Assembly (NCBI RefSeq): GCF_030272615.1
Contig: NC_081405.1
Location: 612,279,920 to 612,343,919, forward strand
Reading direction: 5' to 3'
Length of the DNA: 64,000 nucleotides
Origin: Cryptomeria japonica
Lineage: Eukaryota > Streptophyta > Pinopsida > Cupressales > Cupressaceae
The position numbers and the translations under genes were made by a program. Positions 29,342 through 42,174 of this stretch are shown one piece after another. A model generated the notes under the pieces. That model searched no databases. It was not told the origin of the DNA and saw nothing but the letters and a program-made list of their open reading frames with translations. Numbering within the stretch: position 1 is the stretch's first letter; each line of letters begins with the position of its first letter.

Positions 29342-32300
29342 ATGAGTTTTACAATAATAAGCCCTACTTACACTATTCTCGTTAGACGAAGCCTTAGAAT
29401 TAAGTCTTTTCAAGGTTTAATTACCGAGGAGATGGAACCTAATTTGAATGGCCTTTTTAACGAGGACATGGGTAATTCCTCTAATCCTCTTAATGATGAA
29501 GAAGCTCTCATGAGGTTTCTGTAGAACAACTTTCGAAATTGGATAACCAATTTGATGATTTTCAGCAATGGATGTCTCAAGAATACCCCGATAGTCAAGC
29601 TCTTTCATTAATTGAGGGTCTAAAATGTATGGTTCAAAGTGATAAGAATGGAATTGATATTTTGCGTAGTATTGCACACATTGTGGATTCAAATGTGATG
29701 CCTATGAAGAGTTGTGCCGAAACTTTAGGTTATACACAACCTCCTACTCAAGTCAATCATTCTATTCCTTTAACAACTTCTATTGTTAGTATACCTACTT
29801 TTACATCAAACATAATGACTACTTCAATACAAAACATTCCACCTATGATCACCAGTCATGGGGGCAATCCTTCTTCTTCAATCAACCCTCTTCCTTCATT
29901 CAATCCAACTTCTTCATTCATTCCTTCAATGAGTGTCCCTATTACATCTCCACAAATGAACATGATGCAAGGGGGCAATTCATTTAACCATTCCATTCCT
30001 CCTTGTAGTGTTCCTTCCTTTCAATCATCTCCTATGACTAACTATCATAGTGTCTTGCCACCTTACTCTCAATCAATACCTTCTTTCAATAACATAATAC
30101 CTCCATCACAATCTAACATGTCTAATATGAACTCTTCGACTGAAGCGACCATTAACAATCTTGCACAAACTGTCTCTTCTTTACAACAACAAATTGCTTC
30201 TATGAATCAATCTAAGTTTAGTGTGCCCACATTTGATGTTGCGAGCCCACTTTCTCTTGACATTGTTCGAGCTATCCCCCCTAGACATGTTGAAATCCCG
30301 CAGTTGGAGCTTTATAATGGTAAAGGTGATCCTCTAACACATGTTAAGACCTTTCAAACAATATGTACCGATTTTGCTCATGACCAAAGGTTACTTGCAA
30401 AACTATTTACTAGAACATTAAGAGATAAGGCTCTACAATGGTATTGCTCGTTGCCTTCCTATTCTATTACTTCTTTCCAACAACTTGCAAATGCTTTTAT
30501 TCAACAATTTCAAAACAATATAGGTCCTAAAGTTACTTTGATTGATTTAATGCATTGTAAACAAGGTGTTAAAGAAAAAGTGACTGATTTCATTGATAGA
30601 TATAAGCATTTGTGTGCTCAAATTTCTTTTCCAGTACTTGACAATGATATTCAAAGAATCTTTATTTCTAATTTACAAAAAGATATTAGAGAAAAACTTC
30701 TGTTTTCTGAGTTTACTTCTTTCCAATAGTTGTGCGCAACTCTTCACAATTATCAACTGACTGTGAGTCAAATGGAACAAGCAAATCCTATGGCTCAAAG
30801 TGATAAGGGTGATAGTAGTCAACAACCATTTGGGAAGTTTAAACCGAATAGAGGGTTCATTAAGTTCAATGAAAATGTCACCAACAACAATGTGAATGCA
30901 GCATCAGGTGTGCCTCCTATTTCTAAGTTTTTCAAGAAAGAAAGAGAGTTTACTCCTTTGAATGAATCATTGCATAGTATTATGAATAAGTTATTGGAAC
31001 AAAATGTGCTTACTCTCCCTCCTATAAAGCAAATAGATCCTGCAAAGGTGAAGTCGCCCTATTTTGATAACAAATCTTTTTGTCAATTTCATCGTCAACC
31101 TGGGCATGATACTGAAAAATGTTTTGCTTTAAAGGGTAAAATTCAAGATTTGATTGATAATAATACTATCTCTGTTTTAGGTGTGAATGATAAAGGCAAC
31201 ACATCTGTAGCTCTTCCTAACCAAAATCTTAAGATTTTTACTGATCCATTACCTTCTCATACCTCTAATGTGGTTGACACTAATGATTCCTCTTTCTCAC
31301 CTGATGGTCTTGTGTTTATGACTCCGAATGTGATTAACTTTGTAGAGCAGCAGAAAATCCCTAAAGAGCCTTCCATCACATTTGATTCCAGTGAAACTAT
31401 CAGGGCACCTGATGGTCCTTTATATATAGTTGCAAAAGTCAAGAATACACCTTGCCGTGGAGTGCTTATTGATCCTTCTTGCATGGTTAATGTCATTACT
31501 GAAGAATTTCTTTTTACTTTGCAATTGAATCAAGTGATTTATGAGAAAACAAATGTGGTTGTGAAATTATTTGATGCATTTTCTTCTCCTGCAATTGGCT
31601 CTATTACATTACCTATTGAGGTCCATAACAAATCCCTTGATGTGAGCTTTGCTATTATTCCATCATCCGAACAATTTCGTGTGAAGCTAGGCTATCCTTG
31701 GCTATCTTCCATGAAAGCTATTGCTTCTCCTATTCACAAGTGTTTGAAATTTCCCCATAATGGTGAAGTTGTTACTGTCAATCATAGTCTCTTTAAACCA
31801 GCTGAAAGAACTTCTATGGTTCCTATTGATTATTTTTGGCCTAAACAATTTCAATCTCTTCCACCGTGAAGTGATCATCTTTTCAAATCTTATCAAAAGT
31901 GGAAAAAAGATATGATCCTATCTCTAAGTGAACCTAGAACACCCAAACTTGATATTCCTATCGTTCTTGAGAAGGAAGTTCTTCCTTTGAAAGATAAAAC
32001 TAATGTCTTTCCTCAAGAAGATTCCCAACCCATCCCTATGGATGTGACTACATCTATCTCTAATAAACTTTCTAAAGGTAGAACTATACCTCCTCGTCAT
32101 GATGGACTTGGTGTCCTTTCTAAACCAGATATTCCTCCTTTATATGGAGCAGTTCCTCCTCCTTCCTCTTATAGAGAGAAGAGACCTTCCTCTTCTTCTA
32201 TTGTCCAACCTAAGAGACCACAACCCAAACACCCAAGTGATAAGGATGAGAACATTCCTCCTCCTCAATCTTCTCAACTTCCTACTAAGACTAGACGAAA

Positions 32301-32790
32301 TCGTTCTGCACGTGAACGCCGATGAAAGCGTCATCTTAGAGCTTGTGCAGCTGCTTCTCAAACTTTGCAATCCCCAAAAACACCTTCAGCTAGTATTATT
32401 CCATTTTCTCCTCAGCCGAAAATTGAGCCAAAATCTCCTAAACATAAGATGCATGATGGTTTTGATCCTGTGCGAGTTAAAGATCCTATTTTTATAAATC
32501 TTGATGATGATATAGATGAAAATGTTATTCATGATGAAAATGTTACTCCTCTTCATTCTGATAGTGAATATGAATATGTTGATGTTGATAACCATTTATC
32601 TAACGAATTTTCTAAAGCACTTATCCTAGCTCCTAGACAAGAACAACGTGGCTTGGAACATGAACATAGCCCTTGTTTGGATCTTGTGATAGCTCCATCT
32701 GTTGTGTTGGATGTTCCTCCTCTAGCGTGTTTCTTGCCTTCCCGAAATATTGATCAGCAAGATCGGGGGGTGGATGACGTGCTAGACTAG
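29342..32790 (+). pseudogene. Element C Gag/protease-like/tail polyprotein
   Basis: ATG at 29342 (MSFTIISPTYT). A frameshift near 29520 moves the frame, which then runs to the TAG/TAA region at 32790, broken only by stops at 30727, 31867 and 32323. About 1,150 codons in all. Order: Ser/Pro/Gln-rich N-part with SSLQQQIASMN; Gag core about 30230-30730 (LRDKALQWYCSLPSYSITSF, then FIDRYKHL); knuckle-like FCQFHRQPGHDTEKC at 31078-31122; protease-like domain about 31400-31800 with VLIDPSCMVNVI where an active retropepsin has D-T/S/G-G; then a Pro-rich and acidic tail ending VDDVLD. The tail contains SKALILAP and LACFLPS. Two of the stops fit CGA-to-TGA changes. No polymerase follows. The tail has no family I can name, but element E conserves it. 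Confidence 0.82.
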
Positions 32791-33528
32791 TTTCATTAGC
32801 ATAGCAGACTCTCTCCTCCTCTCTTGATCTCTTTTGTTACTTCTTCTATGTGTTATTCTCATTCTTCTATTTGTTATCCTTAGTGTTGTCTACTTGAGGA
32901 CGATGCAAAGCATTGAGATCTCTTTTGGTCTCTCTCATGTTGACTCAAAAGACACATGTGTTCCCTTCTTCTAGGTGACCTTCCTTGATTGGGGAATGAA
33001 GAACAATTATGCATACATACATATGATATACATGAATTATCATACAGCATACTGACCCCAAGGAAAGCGAAGTCACCTCATGCTTTGTGTTTTGTGTCTA
33101 TTATCCTTGGGTTTATCTCACACTTGGGGGCTAAATCCTTGTGATAACATGCTCCTTTCCCTTCTCATTTCTTATGTGTATCACTACCTTAAAGCAATCA
33201 CCCCCGATGAGGCATGTGCGATCGCTTTAATGTAGGGGGGCATACACTCCATCCATATCTCTTCAAGATTCTCAAAAATTTCTTGGCGAACTTAGCTTTG
33301 CCTTGAAAATTTTTGGTATTTTTTTGCATGACTCATAGTGAGGGAACCTTACTACTGACAGTCATGGTTCTCCTTCGTGATTTTCCCTTTTACTTTGTCA
33401 ATCGAAGTCATAAGATCCTTAGTCCACTGGGGGCTTGGTGTATCTTGCCTCCTTGACGTGGTGAAAGTCTTTCAATGTTGTTTCCTTCTACTTTACCAGA
33501 AGTATGGGCGTACGCTTATACTCCCGCT
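32791..33528 (+). other. Element C 3'UTR with conserved stem-loop
   Basis: Non-coding. Several blocks are shared with element E: GTCTACTTGAGGAC, GATGCAAAGCATTGAGATCT, CATGTTGACTCAAAA, and a stem-loop at 33189-33230 with arms TTAAAGCAATC and GATCGCTTTAA. It ends at the polypurine tract. Confidence 0.7.
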
Positions 33529-33543
33529 AAAGTGGGGGCTAAA
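33529..33543 (+). other. Element C polypurine tract
   Basis: AAAGTGGGGGCTAAA directly before the 3' LTR start at 33544. Element E has the matching tract (AAAGTGAAGGCTAAA on its sense strand) at 53514-53528. Confidence 0.8.
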
Positions 33544-34750
33544 TGTAGCGTCATAAAATTGTGACACTTGCAATTTCAACTGCATTTGGGTCTTCACGAT
33601 GGCGGCACAACGTTGAACCTGAATGGAGACCCCGAAACCTATTTACGACATCAAAAACTGCATCTTTCTGCACCTTGGCCTGATCCTCCTTGCACCCTAC
33701 TGTCCCGGGAGGTGGGACCATGGCGCCCAGTGCCCTGGTCCCTGGCCCTATTTTGGGCCCGGTCTCTTGTTGGGCATCAGGTCTTCAAGTTTGCAATTTG
33801 GAAAATAATGTTCCTAGGTTGGCCTAAGGTCGGAAAAATCAGTCTCCTAACCCTAATTGACAAGTATATAAACTACATTTCCCCTCCCAGAAAGTGGTGG
33901 TTAAAAAAAAAAGGAAAAAAACATATATGTGCAAGAGGCGGAAACGATAGGCAAACATTCAAACATTCAAGCATTCAAGCATTCCTTCAAGCAATTGAGC
34001 ATTCTTGGTCTCCATTCAAGGCTAGGTGTTGCATTCAAGACAAGGATTCAACCATTGAAGAGGAGATCACCTACAACATATAACATACAGCATCATTACA
34101 CCTTCGCATGTAAGAATACAAACATTCTTACAACAAGGTATCAGTACTTGATTACATTACAAACATTTACATTTACAGCATTCTCATTTCTTGGTTAATT
34201 CCAAAATCGGGGTTTGACCTGAAGGCAAACCCCTAATCCCTAACCCCCCAATCGTCCTCTCTTTTCTGTGTGTAGGTTGCAGGTACGCGGCTATAATTGA
34301 AGATCTAGAATCCTTGTGTAGAGACGAACAGATCCCCCTTCGTTTCGCGGATTTTTCGAAGGACCGTGTGCACTCCGGGCGCCATCGTCCCGTCAACTTT
34401 CGCTCAAACTTGCAGGACAGCATCGTCTCGACAATTTACTGCTAATTTTAGGTCTGCAGCTTCATCCCGTGTCCCTATCTTCGTTTATAAGCTAGTCTTT
34501 CTTACTTTCACATACACTCCTAGTTCAATCCTTCTATCTACATTCTTTACAAAAGAGGGTATCCTTGCTATCTCAACCCTTGAAACTCATTTAGAATTCA
34601 ATCTTGCATTGTGTGGGATTGGATCTTGTGAGTTTCAACCCCTCTTTTGAATGTAAAGTCCCTCCTAAGTGAAAACCGTCAATCCTAGTGACCTCCTTTC
34701 TCTCTCCTTGGAGTGGGGGGAACACCTAGGGTTCGATTTTCCGCTTTACA
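33544..34750 (+). repeat. Element C 3' LTR
   Basis: Starts TGTAGCGTCA, ends CGCTTTACA, 1,207 bp. It is preceded by the polypurine tract and followed by the CTATG duplication. The GGACC dyad of the U5 part recurs at 34361-34391. Confidence 0.93.
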
Positions 34751-34755
34751 CTATG
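34751..34755. repeat. Target-site duplication CTATG, right copy (element C)
   Basis: Matches 26758-26762. Beyond it, element H gag resumes on the minus strand. Confidence 0.9.
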
Positions 34756-35211
34756 AAGATCAATTTGTCTAAAGTTTCAATGATTCTTGGGTCACTTATA
34801 GCCTTGCCAATTTGTTTATGTGATACTTTAGTCAAATAAAGGTGACTCTCTTATGAGGACTCTGAATCAAATGATGCTTTTGATTGCACATTCATGTTTA
34901 AGTAAGATTGAAGTCTAATGTAACTAAAGTTTGGATACAAAATGGGTTCCATTCCTAAAAAATGGTCCCAGTTGCATGTAGCCTTGAGTCGATGGGTCTA
35001 GGTCTAGAATTGGTGGTAAATTGATTGGTGTTGTTAAGGGACTATTTCCTTCTTGTGGTTTCATTGTTGGAAAATCACCTCCTATCCCTACTTGCATTAT
35101 GCCAAACTGAGGTTGCGGGTTCAGAACTATTACTGGACTAAAGATGGGTTGCATGATGTTTCCTGATTGTGTTGATCGTGATTGAGATCGTTTCAAGGGT
35201 GTCTCATCCAT
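34756..35211 (-). pseudogene. Element H gag, N-terminal part
   Basis: Minus-strand frame from the ATG at 35211 (MDETPLKRSQSRSTQSGN) through a Pro-rich stretch to about 34924, then decayed to the C insertion point. It lies where the H gag start is expected: right of the Gln-rich part and left of the leader block shared with B. Not recognised by motif, so the assignment rests on position and strand. Confidence 0.55.
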
Positions 35212-37300
35212 TATGTCTCATCATTTCCTTGAGAGTTTGGAATGTGTTTCAACCATATGCACTATGATTTATGCTATATTTGGGGATTTTTTTGGAATTT
35301 TGGAATGCAAATGGAGTGAGATGATCTATGTTTTTCTTGTAGAGATTTGAGAAAAAAATGATATGCTGGAATGACGAACCTATGTTTTTGTTGTTTTTCT
35401 CCTTGGATTCCAAGGTTTTTGACTTTAGGATCTAAATGCAAAATGGAATTTGATACTTGGAAAATGAGGGGAACTATGATGATACTGAGAGGTATACCAA
35501 TGACTATATAAAGATAATCTAAGGGGATAATATGAGACGAATGCAAAGATGATACTAAAATGAAGGAAAGATAAACCTATCCTAAGGAATGCTATAAAAC
35601 TTAAGGATTTACAACTATTATGCAAGGGCGAACCATTTGGGATGACTTATGAGAGATTAAAATGAAACTAAGGACTTATGCATGGGAGACAAAAATGAAA
35701 CTAACGATTTATGTAGATCTATGAAAGCTAGATGTAGTGAGATGGGTGAAATGGATTTAAGTTGTATGCAAAACCCTAAAACTTACGGGGATGGTTATGC
35801 AATATATTTATGAAAAGATAAATGGGATTGGGCTAAGACCTAGGCTAATATATATCTTATGAAAAACTATGACTTTATGATGATGCATATGTAGTTATGA
35901 AACTTTAAAATGAATTTTTTATGTTGATTGAAACAAGTTTTTTGATGTTTGAGACAGTTTTGAGAGGTTGCAATATTTGAGTTTTTCTTGGACAAATTTT
36001 GGACCTTGAAAATGTTTAAATTTGTTTTTAAAGTGACCAACAATCACAAAATACATAATGGCTATTTGAATTTTGAATAAAATAAGAGCACATTCAATTA
36101 CAATCATAGGTTGGTAGAGACAATATTTGTTGGGTTCCCACTGTGGATAAATCTGAACCGCACTTATTTAGAGCGGATAGCTTAGAAGTTTGGTGACACT
36201 GGCTCCCTCTTACATGACACTCACTTCTCAGGTACACCAAACTTCAAATTCCCAAAGACCCAAAAAAGTAGGGGAATTTTCTATCTCAACTTTGAACTAC
36301 CAGAGTGTGGGATGACTTCAGAGGTCCAATCTTCTATGGCTACTATAATAATTGGTTTGTAGTGGGGGAACTTCAGTGGAACCTTATGTCTACCCATGCA
36401 ATAGTGACTCGCTTAAGAGCCTATCCCAAATGAATCGTCGGTATAGATGAACATCACCAAGCAGTCATGGTTTTCACCTGACTTTTTAATTCATATAGTG
36501 GGCTGAAGAAGTATCTCTTAGGTCATTCCCTCACACCCATCCTTAATGGCTTCTTAGGAGGCAAAACCTCTAATAGAAATAAATATTTGAGCATCACTAA
36601 CACTCTTCTCTTGCACCTAGGACCATGAAATCCAGGGGAGATGATAGGGTGTGTTAACAGTAGGTCCACTCACATATGAACAAGCATGCCAAACACATAA
36701 AACAACTATTCATTCCCTTTTAAAGATAGAAGTTGTGAGCTAATCTAATCAAAAGGCAATTCATGTCCATTCCATTAAGAAAATTGAAGTGTGATTTATT
36801 CTATCAAAAGATCAATCACTTATTTTGTTTGAGTTTATAATCTTCGACAATTGTTATGCGTCAAACATATTAGTAGTTTGATTGACTTTAATCTTTGTCC
36901 CACGAATGCCACAATGCTAACATAAATTGATTAGTAACCCAAGAAACTTGTGTCAAAACTAAAATGAAACCTTTGCAAACCGAGTGAGAGAAACAATTCA
37001 GAAACCAAATTATATGTGCCAACTACACAGGATAGAGAAAAAATTGCTCAAGAAGCATGACCAACTGCGCACAAAGTATGACCAACTGCGCATAAAGTAT
37101 GACCAACTGCGCACAAAGTATGATCAACTATGCAAAGTATGACCAAATACGCACAAAGTATGACCAGCTACTCAAGAAGTATGATCACCTACACAGAAGA
37201 CAAACATATAGCTCAAATTCACTAATTGATAAGATAAACCCTAAATTAAGCATGAAAAGATAGAGAATGAATGAAAGAGAGTTATATTCTTATTGTGGGG
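35212..37300 (-). other. Element H 5' leader
   Basis: No convincing ORF. A block at about 36490-36600 (ATAGTGGGCTG, then CTTAGGTCATTCCCTCACAC) matches the B leader at about 21720-21790. A 21-bp tandem array lies near the right end (37050-37195), in a position comparable to B's leader array 2. The H 5' LTR should lie to the right but I could not define it. Confidence 0.55.
37050..37195 (-). repeat. 21-bp array with GCGC core in the H leader
   Basis: Seven tandem units of ACAAAGTATGACCAACTGCGC on the plus strand with CG-to-TG/CA variants. A looser cluster (CCAACTGTGTAG, CCAACTATGC, CCAATTGCGTAG) lies at about 39933-40027. Confidence 0.85.
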
Positions 37301-40300
37301 GTGCAAGATTTGTCTGATTCTATCATTGTTCATGTTGTTGTTCAAGCCTTCTCTATTCTTGTTCATGTTCTCTTTTTAGCATTTCTTCAATGCATCGTTC
37401 ATTCTCTTCTTCTTTGTTCAAGGTAGTTGTTGTTCATCGAAATTTGGCCCAATCAGTGTTCATTCTCCAAGATAAACCATGCAATTCAGATATTATGTCT
37501 TCTTTCTTATCATGAAACCCTAAATCAAGTTGTAGCATGGGTGCTTTTGTTTCTTCTTTGACAAGAAGAACCATATCAATTTATTGAATTCATTTAAAGG
37601 TTTTGGGTAGATGGGGTTAGATGCATGCGATATTTCTGCATATAGGCAAAGACACAAGTCTCATATAAGATAAGAGTGATAGATATATCAGGAGTGGTGA
37701 ATAGTTCCTTAGCTTGTTGGATTCTTTGAAGGTTCTTGTTCAATATCTTATGCTCTTCTCTCCTATGGTTTCCTGAAATGCTAAAATTCAATCTATGAGA
37801 CATTGTGTTTTTTGGTTCATTTTTCAGGGATGCGAGACAAAACCCCATGCTAAAGATGGGAGACACTTTCTAAGCTAAGGATGCAAGACACTTAGGACTA
37901 CTAAGATAAGGTCTCTTTATTGGGGTTTAGGAGGAGGTGGTTGAAAATATTGGATTCTTTCTTCTTCGCTTTGTTTTTTTTGTTCTCTCTCCTATTCAAT
38001 CTCTTTCTTTAAAGATTTCTTAAGACGTTTGGCTATAGCTTCCTCTTCTTCTATGACAAAGATGGTACTCATGTACTAAGCATAGCTAGTTTTGGCTTCC
38101 CAAGCTAGGTTGTTTAATCCTACATGATGATTTCCTCTTGGTGTTTATCGTATGCTAGGTTGGGTTGAAGCAAGGGGGTAACATTAGTACTAGGAAGAAC
38201 CATCTTGAATCATGACTCTAATTGAAACCCTCCAAGCTATGCATGATTACAATAGAAACTGGAGGGAGTCAATTAACTTCCTAATTAAGCCTAAATGAGA
38301 TTGTTTCATGAATTAAAATTCAATTATGAAGGGGTCTTTGTAATCCTCATCATTTAATTTATCTATCCAGGGAAGTGTCCATGGCTGTATGCAAAAGAGG
38401 ATGAAGAAAACTGGTTTTACAGTCTATTCTAACTTGCAATCTAAATGAAAGCTAGTCTAAAGAACACTTGAATGAAAGGAAAGGCTAATCTAAGGCACAC
38501 TTGCATGAATTGAAAAGATTAAACTGATTCACACTTTCTGGAAATAAAATACTTGCTTGAATTGAAATTTACTCTAAGAAATTCTGGAAAATACATTGTT
38601 GGAAATGAAACTAGTTTATCCTATTTTCTCAGGCTGAAACAAGCCTTTCAAATCCCCTCTTTGATAAAATGATTATAATGGATTTATATAATTATCATTC
38701 CATATCTATCCAACAAATCTCCTAAGAATGTGGATCCAAGATCCTATTTTTGAGGGGGCATTTACAAAACTTTGAGAAAACTAAAATTGTTGTCCTTCAT
38801 CCCGCCAATCTATCTGAGTTATTTTATGTCATGAACTTCTCCTTCCCTATTGTGAATCTCACCAAACCCTCAAAAGGGGTTTTATCCCTTTAATTCTACT
38901 TTCTAGCTCATTTTGAATTTTTGAATTTCATTGAGAAATGAGGGAGATACTATTGTTTTATTGAGACAACATTTTTCACAATTTTTGGCATCTGATTTCT
39001 TGGAAATCTTCAAGTTCTCAATGTGAATGAAAGAATTAATCATCAATTCAGCTGACCAAATCATTATAGATCATAATTAATAATATGATACAATCATGCA
39101 ATCACATTAGAGTGCTTTGGTAACTTGAGTTATCTTTGTTGGAGAAAGATAACGTAGTGTAGTGTGCAACTGCAACTTGCATGAAACAGATGCTTTGCCC
39201 ATTGATTTAGGAATGACTGATGCTCCATGATTTTGCATGAATGATGGATTGTGTTGGGAGTCTTCAAGAGTCTTCTCTATCTTCTCTTAATGTCTTAAAA
39301 GCCTTCTACAATGTCTAGATTTGTTTAGAGTTAATATCGGGAGCTCTCTGCTACAAGTATTTTTGAAGCTTCTTCTTGTCATGAGTTATTTAATAACTGA
39401 TTCAACTACATTGTAATATCTTGCACACTCATAGAGACATATTAGAAGTAATTTGGATCACATTTATTTACTAAAAATAAACCAAATATCTACTTTATAT
39501 TTTACTTTAAACAAGCTAAAGAACTTCCAATTATTACTCAAATTCACTTTAACAACAATACACTAAGAAGAAATAGATAATTTTAATGGGTTAAATATGA
39601 GACAATTTATGGTCTCATCAAATTAAACCCTCTAATTATGATCTAGATGATATTTGTAACATGAATTTAAATAGATTATCCTCCTAATTAGGTTCTGAGT
39701 GATATTTGTAACATGAATTTAAACAGATTATCCTCCTAATTAGGTTCTAAGTGATATTTGTTGCTCAATTTGTAATCTTTTGATTGATTAAATCCTACAA
39801 ATAGCATGTCAGATCTTCTGAAACCTACAAATCAAAGCATTAGATAAATCAAAACCCTACAAATGACAAAACTATATTAGCAAAACCCTCCATGTGATAA
39901 GCAATTGATTGAAAACTAACCGTAGCTACCAATTGCACAGTACATTTGACCAACTGTGTAGAAACCCTAACCAACTATGCAAAAACCCTAGCCAATTGCG
40001 TAGGACTGGGTGCCACCTATGCAGAAACAGTGACAAGAATGAAAATCAAGAAATCTGGTCTTCTAGATCCTGTAATTGATAAAAAAAATATGACAAAAAG
40101 TGTTCAATGGAAGCAGGATTCACGTTGGGTTCAGTAGATGTAGATTGAGAAAAGATTCATGGTTAGAGGTTAGTCAAAACCAAAAGCATAATCTAAAGTA
40201 AATCACAAACTTTTGAAACAAATATGCTAATCTATCCTAATCCTACCAATAAAGACATTGAAACAAAATGAAAATAACTCAAAAACTAAGTGCAGATATC

Positions 40301-40400
40301 AGCATTCCTTCAACGTTGCTCCATTGTTCTTTCTTTCTCCTCTAATTTGATGTCACTCTCATCATGCAGGTGCAAGTATGAATGAAAGCAAGGTGATAGC
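37301..40400. other. Non-coding repeat-derived stretch; possible decayed minus-strand ORF
   Basis: Mostly AT-rich with no recognised domain. Minus-strand frames between about 38200 and 37300 look mildly protein-like (37594-37866 is open for 90 codons with NLQRIQQAKELF). Ogre-type elements can carry an extra ORF upstream of gag, so this might be such a relic, but no motif supports it. It also contains the 52-bp tandem duplication and the second GCGC-core cluster listed separately. Confidence 0.35.
39649..39760. repeat. 52-bp tandem duplication
   Basis: GATATTTGTAACATGAATTT plus TAAAYAGATTATCCTCC and AATTAGGTTCTRAGT occurs twice in tandem with only a few differences, and a third unit begins at 39753. 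Confidence 0.85.
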
Positions 40401-42030
40401 AAAGATTACTTGAAAGTGCGATTCTAAGATGAAATGATAAACTAGATGCAACTTATTAAGCTAGATGATTAAGATTTTTCAAAAATTAGATAGAATAACA
40501 ATGCATAAAAGTTAGATGAACTGATTGAATGAGAGGACCCAATATATAAAAAATGGGAGACTCGATGAATGGGTGAGATCGAAAAGATTTTCGATCAGGT
40601 GGATTGTCCAAATTGAATGCACGACAGAGCTGCCATTCAAGGAGCGATGAAGCAGATGAAGGAAAAAGTGGCAAAAAAGAAAAAAAGAAGATTTTCCAAA
40701 GATGCATACCTCATTTTCGAATTTAAAATTGAAATATAATGAGATATTTCCAAAAATCAGGAATTTTAAAAATCAAAGAGAAATCTCAAGATAATATTGC
40801 CATTTTTGAAAATTAGGAGGATATCAAGCAATCAAAATTTCAAAAAAAATAAAAATATTATCCTCATATGATAAGATAATTGGAAAATAAGTAAATAAAG
40901 ATATTTATTTAATTTCGATGACATAATTAGATAATTGGATAATTTAAATAAATTATATTCAACTATAAGTTATGAGAAATGAACCTTTAATTAAATAATT
41001 AAAATCATTTAATAAAGGGGTTAAATAGAAATTAATTAAATAATTTAATATTATTTAATTAATATTAAAAGGGAGGGGTTTGATAAAAATGATTAAAGAA
41101 GAATAATTAGTAAAAAGAGAAGTTTAATTAATTAAAGAATTAATTAAACCTAAAAGGGCAAGTTAGTCAAAATGATGTCTGAAGGACTTGATTAGGTCAA
41201 ACTATGTCAATTTGGTCAAAATAGGTGAAATTGGAAAGAATAGGAAAGGTTTGGATAGGAAATGAGAAGATTCGAGCAAAAATCAAAAAATTAAGGCAAA
41301 TAGGGTAAAACCGAGCAACAATGAGTAAATTGGGTCAAAGCGGGTCATCAGATGGAGAAGGGACGAATGTGACTCCATGAGGCTAAAGGAGAGGTCAAAA
41401 TGGAACCTCAAAACAAGAATAGAAAAAAAAAATGAAGCCAATGGGACCAAAAATGGAAAGCGGGAAGTGGCAGAATCATAAAAGAAGGCAAAAAACCATA
41501 AAATCAAGACAGGGGTTTAGGTCAAAAACTGACATCACCAGAATGTGAGGGTAATGATATGATGTGTTGATCCACATTTGAAATACCCAAAATTTGAACT
41601 TTGAATTGGTCAAATGAGTGAGCATGTGATCCAAGGTTGTTCTTTTTAATCCACATTGTGATCAATCATAAATATCCTAGTCAAAATGTGAAAAATGGAC
41701 AAGTTTTGAAAATTACAAGGAATTGAGGGAAATCGCTTTGTGAACATGTCCTAAGAATTTTTTTGTGTCATATGACCAATTTTCGCCTGAACCCAGTTCA
41801 CAGTTTGCCATATTTTAAAGTTTCAAATTTTGATGTCCCTCGCTTTAAATCAATTAAAATCCCACACCCGAGGTATCATCATGAGGAATAAATGATATTA
41901 TATGCTCATCCTCCTACCTTAAAGGTGTGTTTCGAATTTTAGAGCCTAATTCCTTACCAATTGAAAGTTGTGGCCATTTTTCCTAAATCAAGGCATTAAA
42001 GTCTAATGGGAAATATTTGAATTATTCTTT
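40401..42030 (-). other. AT-rich region, possible remnant of the H 5' LTR
   Basis: It resembles the B LTR in layout only. A TATATATT box on the minus strand near 40540 is followed rightwards (40880-41150) by TTTAATTAAATAATTAAA-type sequence like that at 6900-7180. No terminal ends, duplication or primer site were found, so this is a guess from composition. Part of it (about 41380-41420) is similar to 45470-45500. Confidence 0.25.
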
Positions 42031-42174
42031 TAAATAATTCAAATATTTTTAAATTATTTTCAATATATTTCCCATTTTTTACCCTTTTTGAAGAGAAAGA
42101 GAAATCAAAAGTCCTTATTTAGGTTCGTATGGAATAAATATTTTGCTCAAAGCCCTTAATTGCTCAAAAATTTC

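Larger units (their letters stand above)
26763..34750 (+). mobile_element. Element C: RT-less gypsy-like LTR retrotransposon (Gag-only)
   Basis: 7,988 bp with two 1,207-bp LTRs, primer site, 1.35-kb leader, one 3.4-kb ORF (Gag, protease-like domain, tail), 0.74-kb 3'UTR and polypurine tract. There is no RT, RNase H or integrase, and no gap where they could have been. LTRs differ at about 39 positions (about 3%), nearly all transitions. It fits the published idea of terminal-repeat elements that encode only Gag. A diverged relative with the same layout is element E. Confidence 0.9.

Noticed and set aside
30727-30729. Programmed stop readthrough in element C gag
   Set aside because: The TAG lies inside Gag, not at a Gag-pol border, lacks a recognised readthrough context, and other stops in the ORF fit ordinary C-to-T decay.
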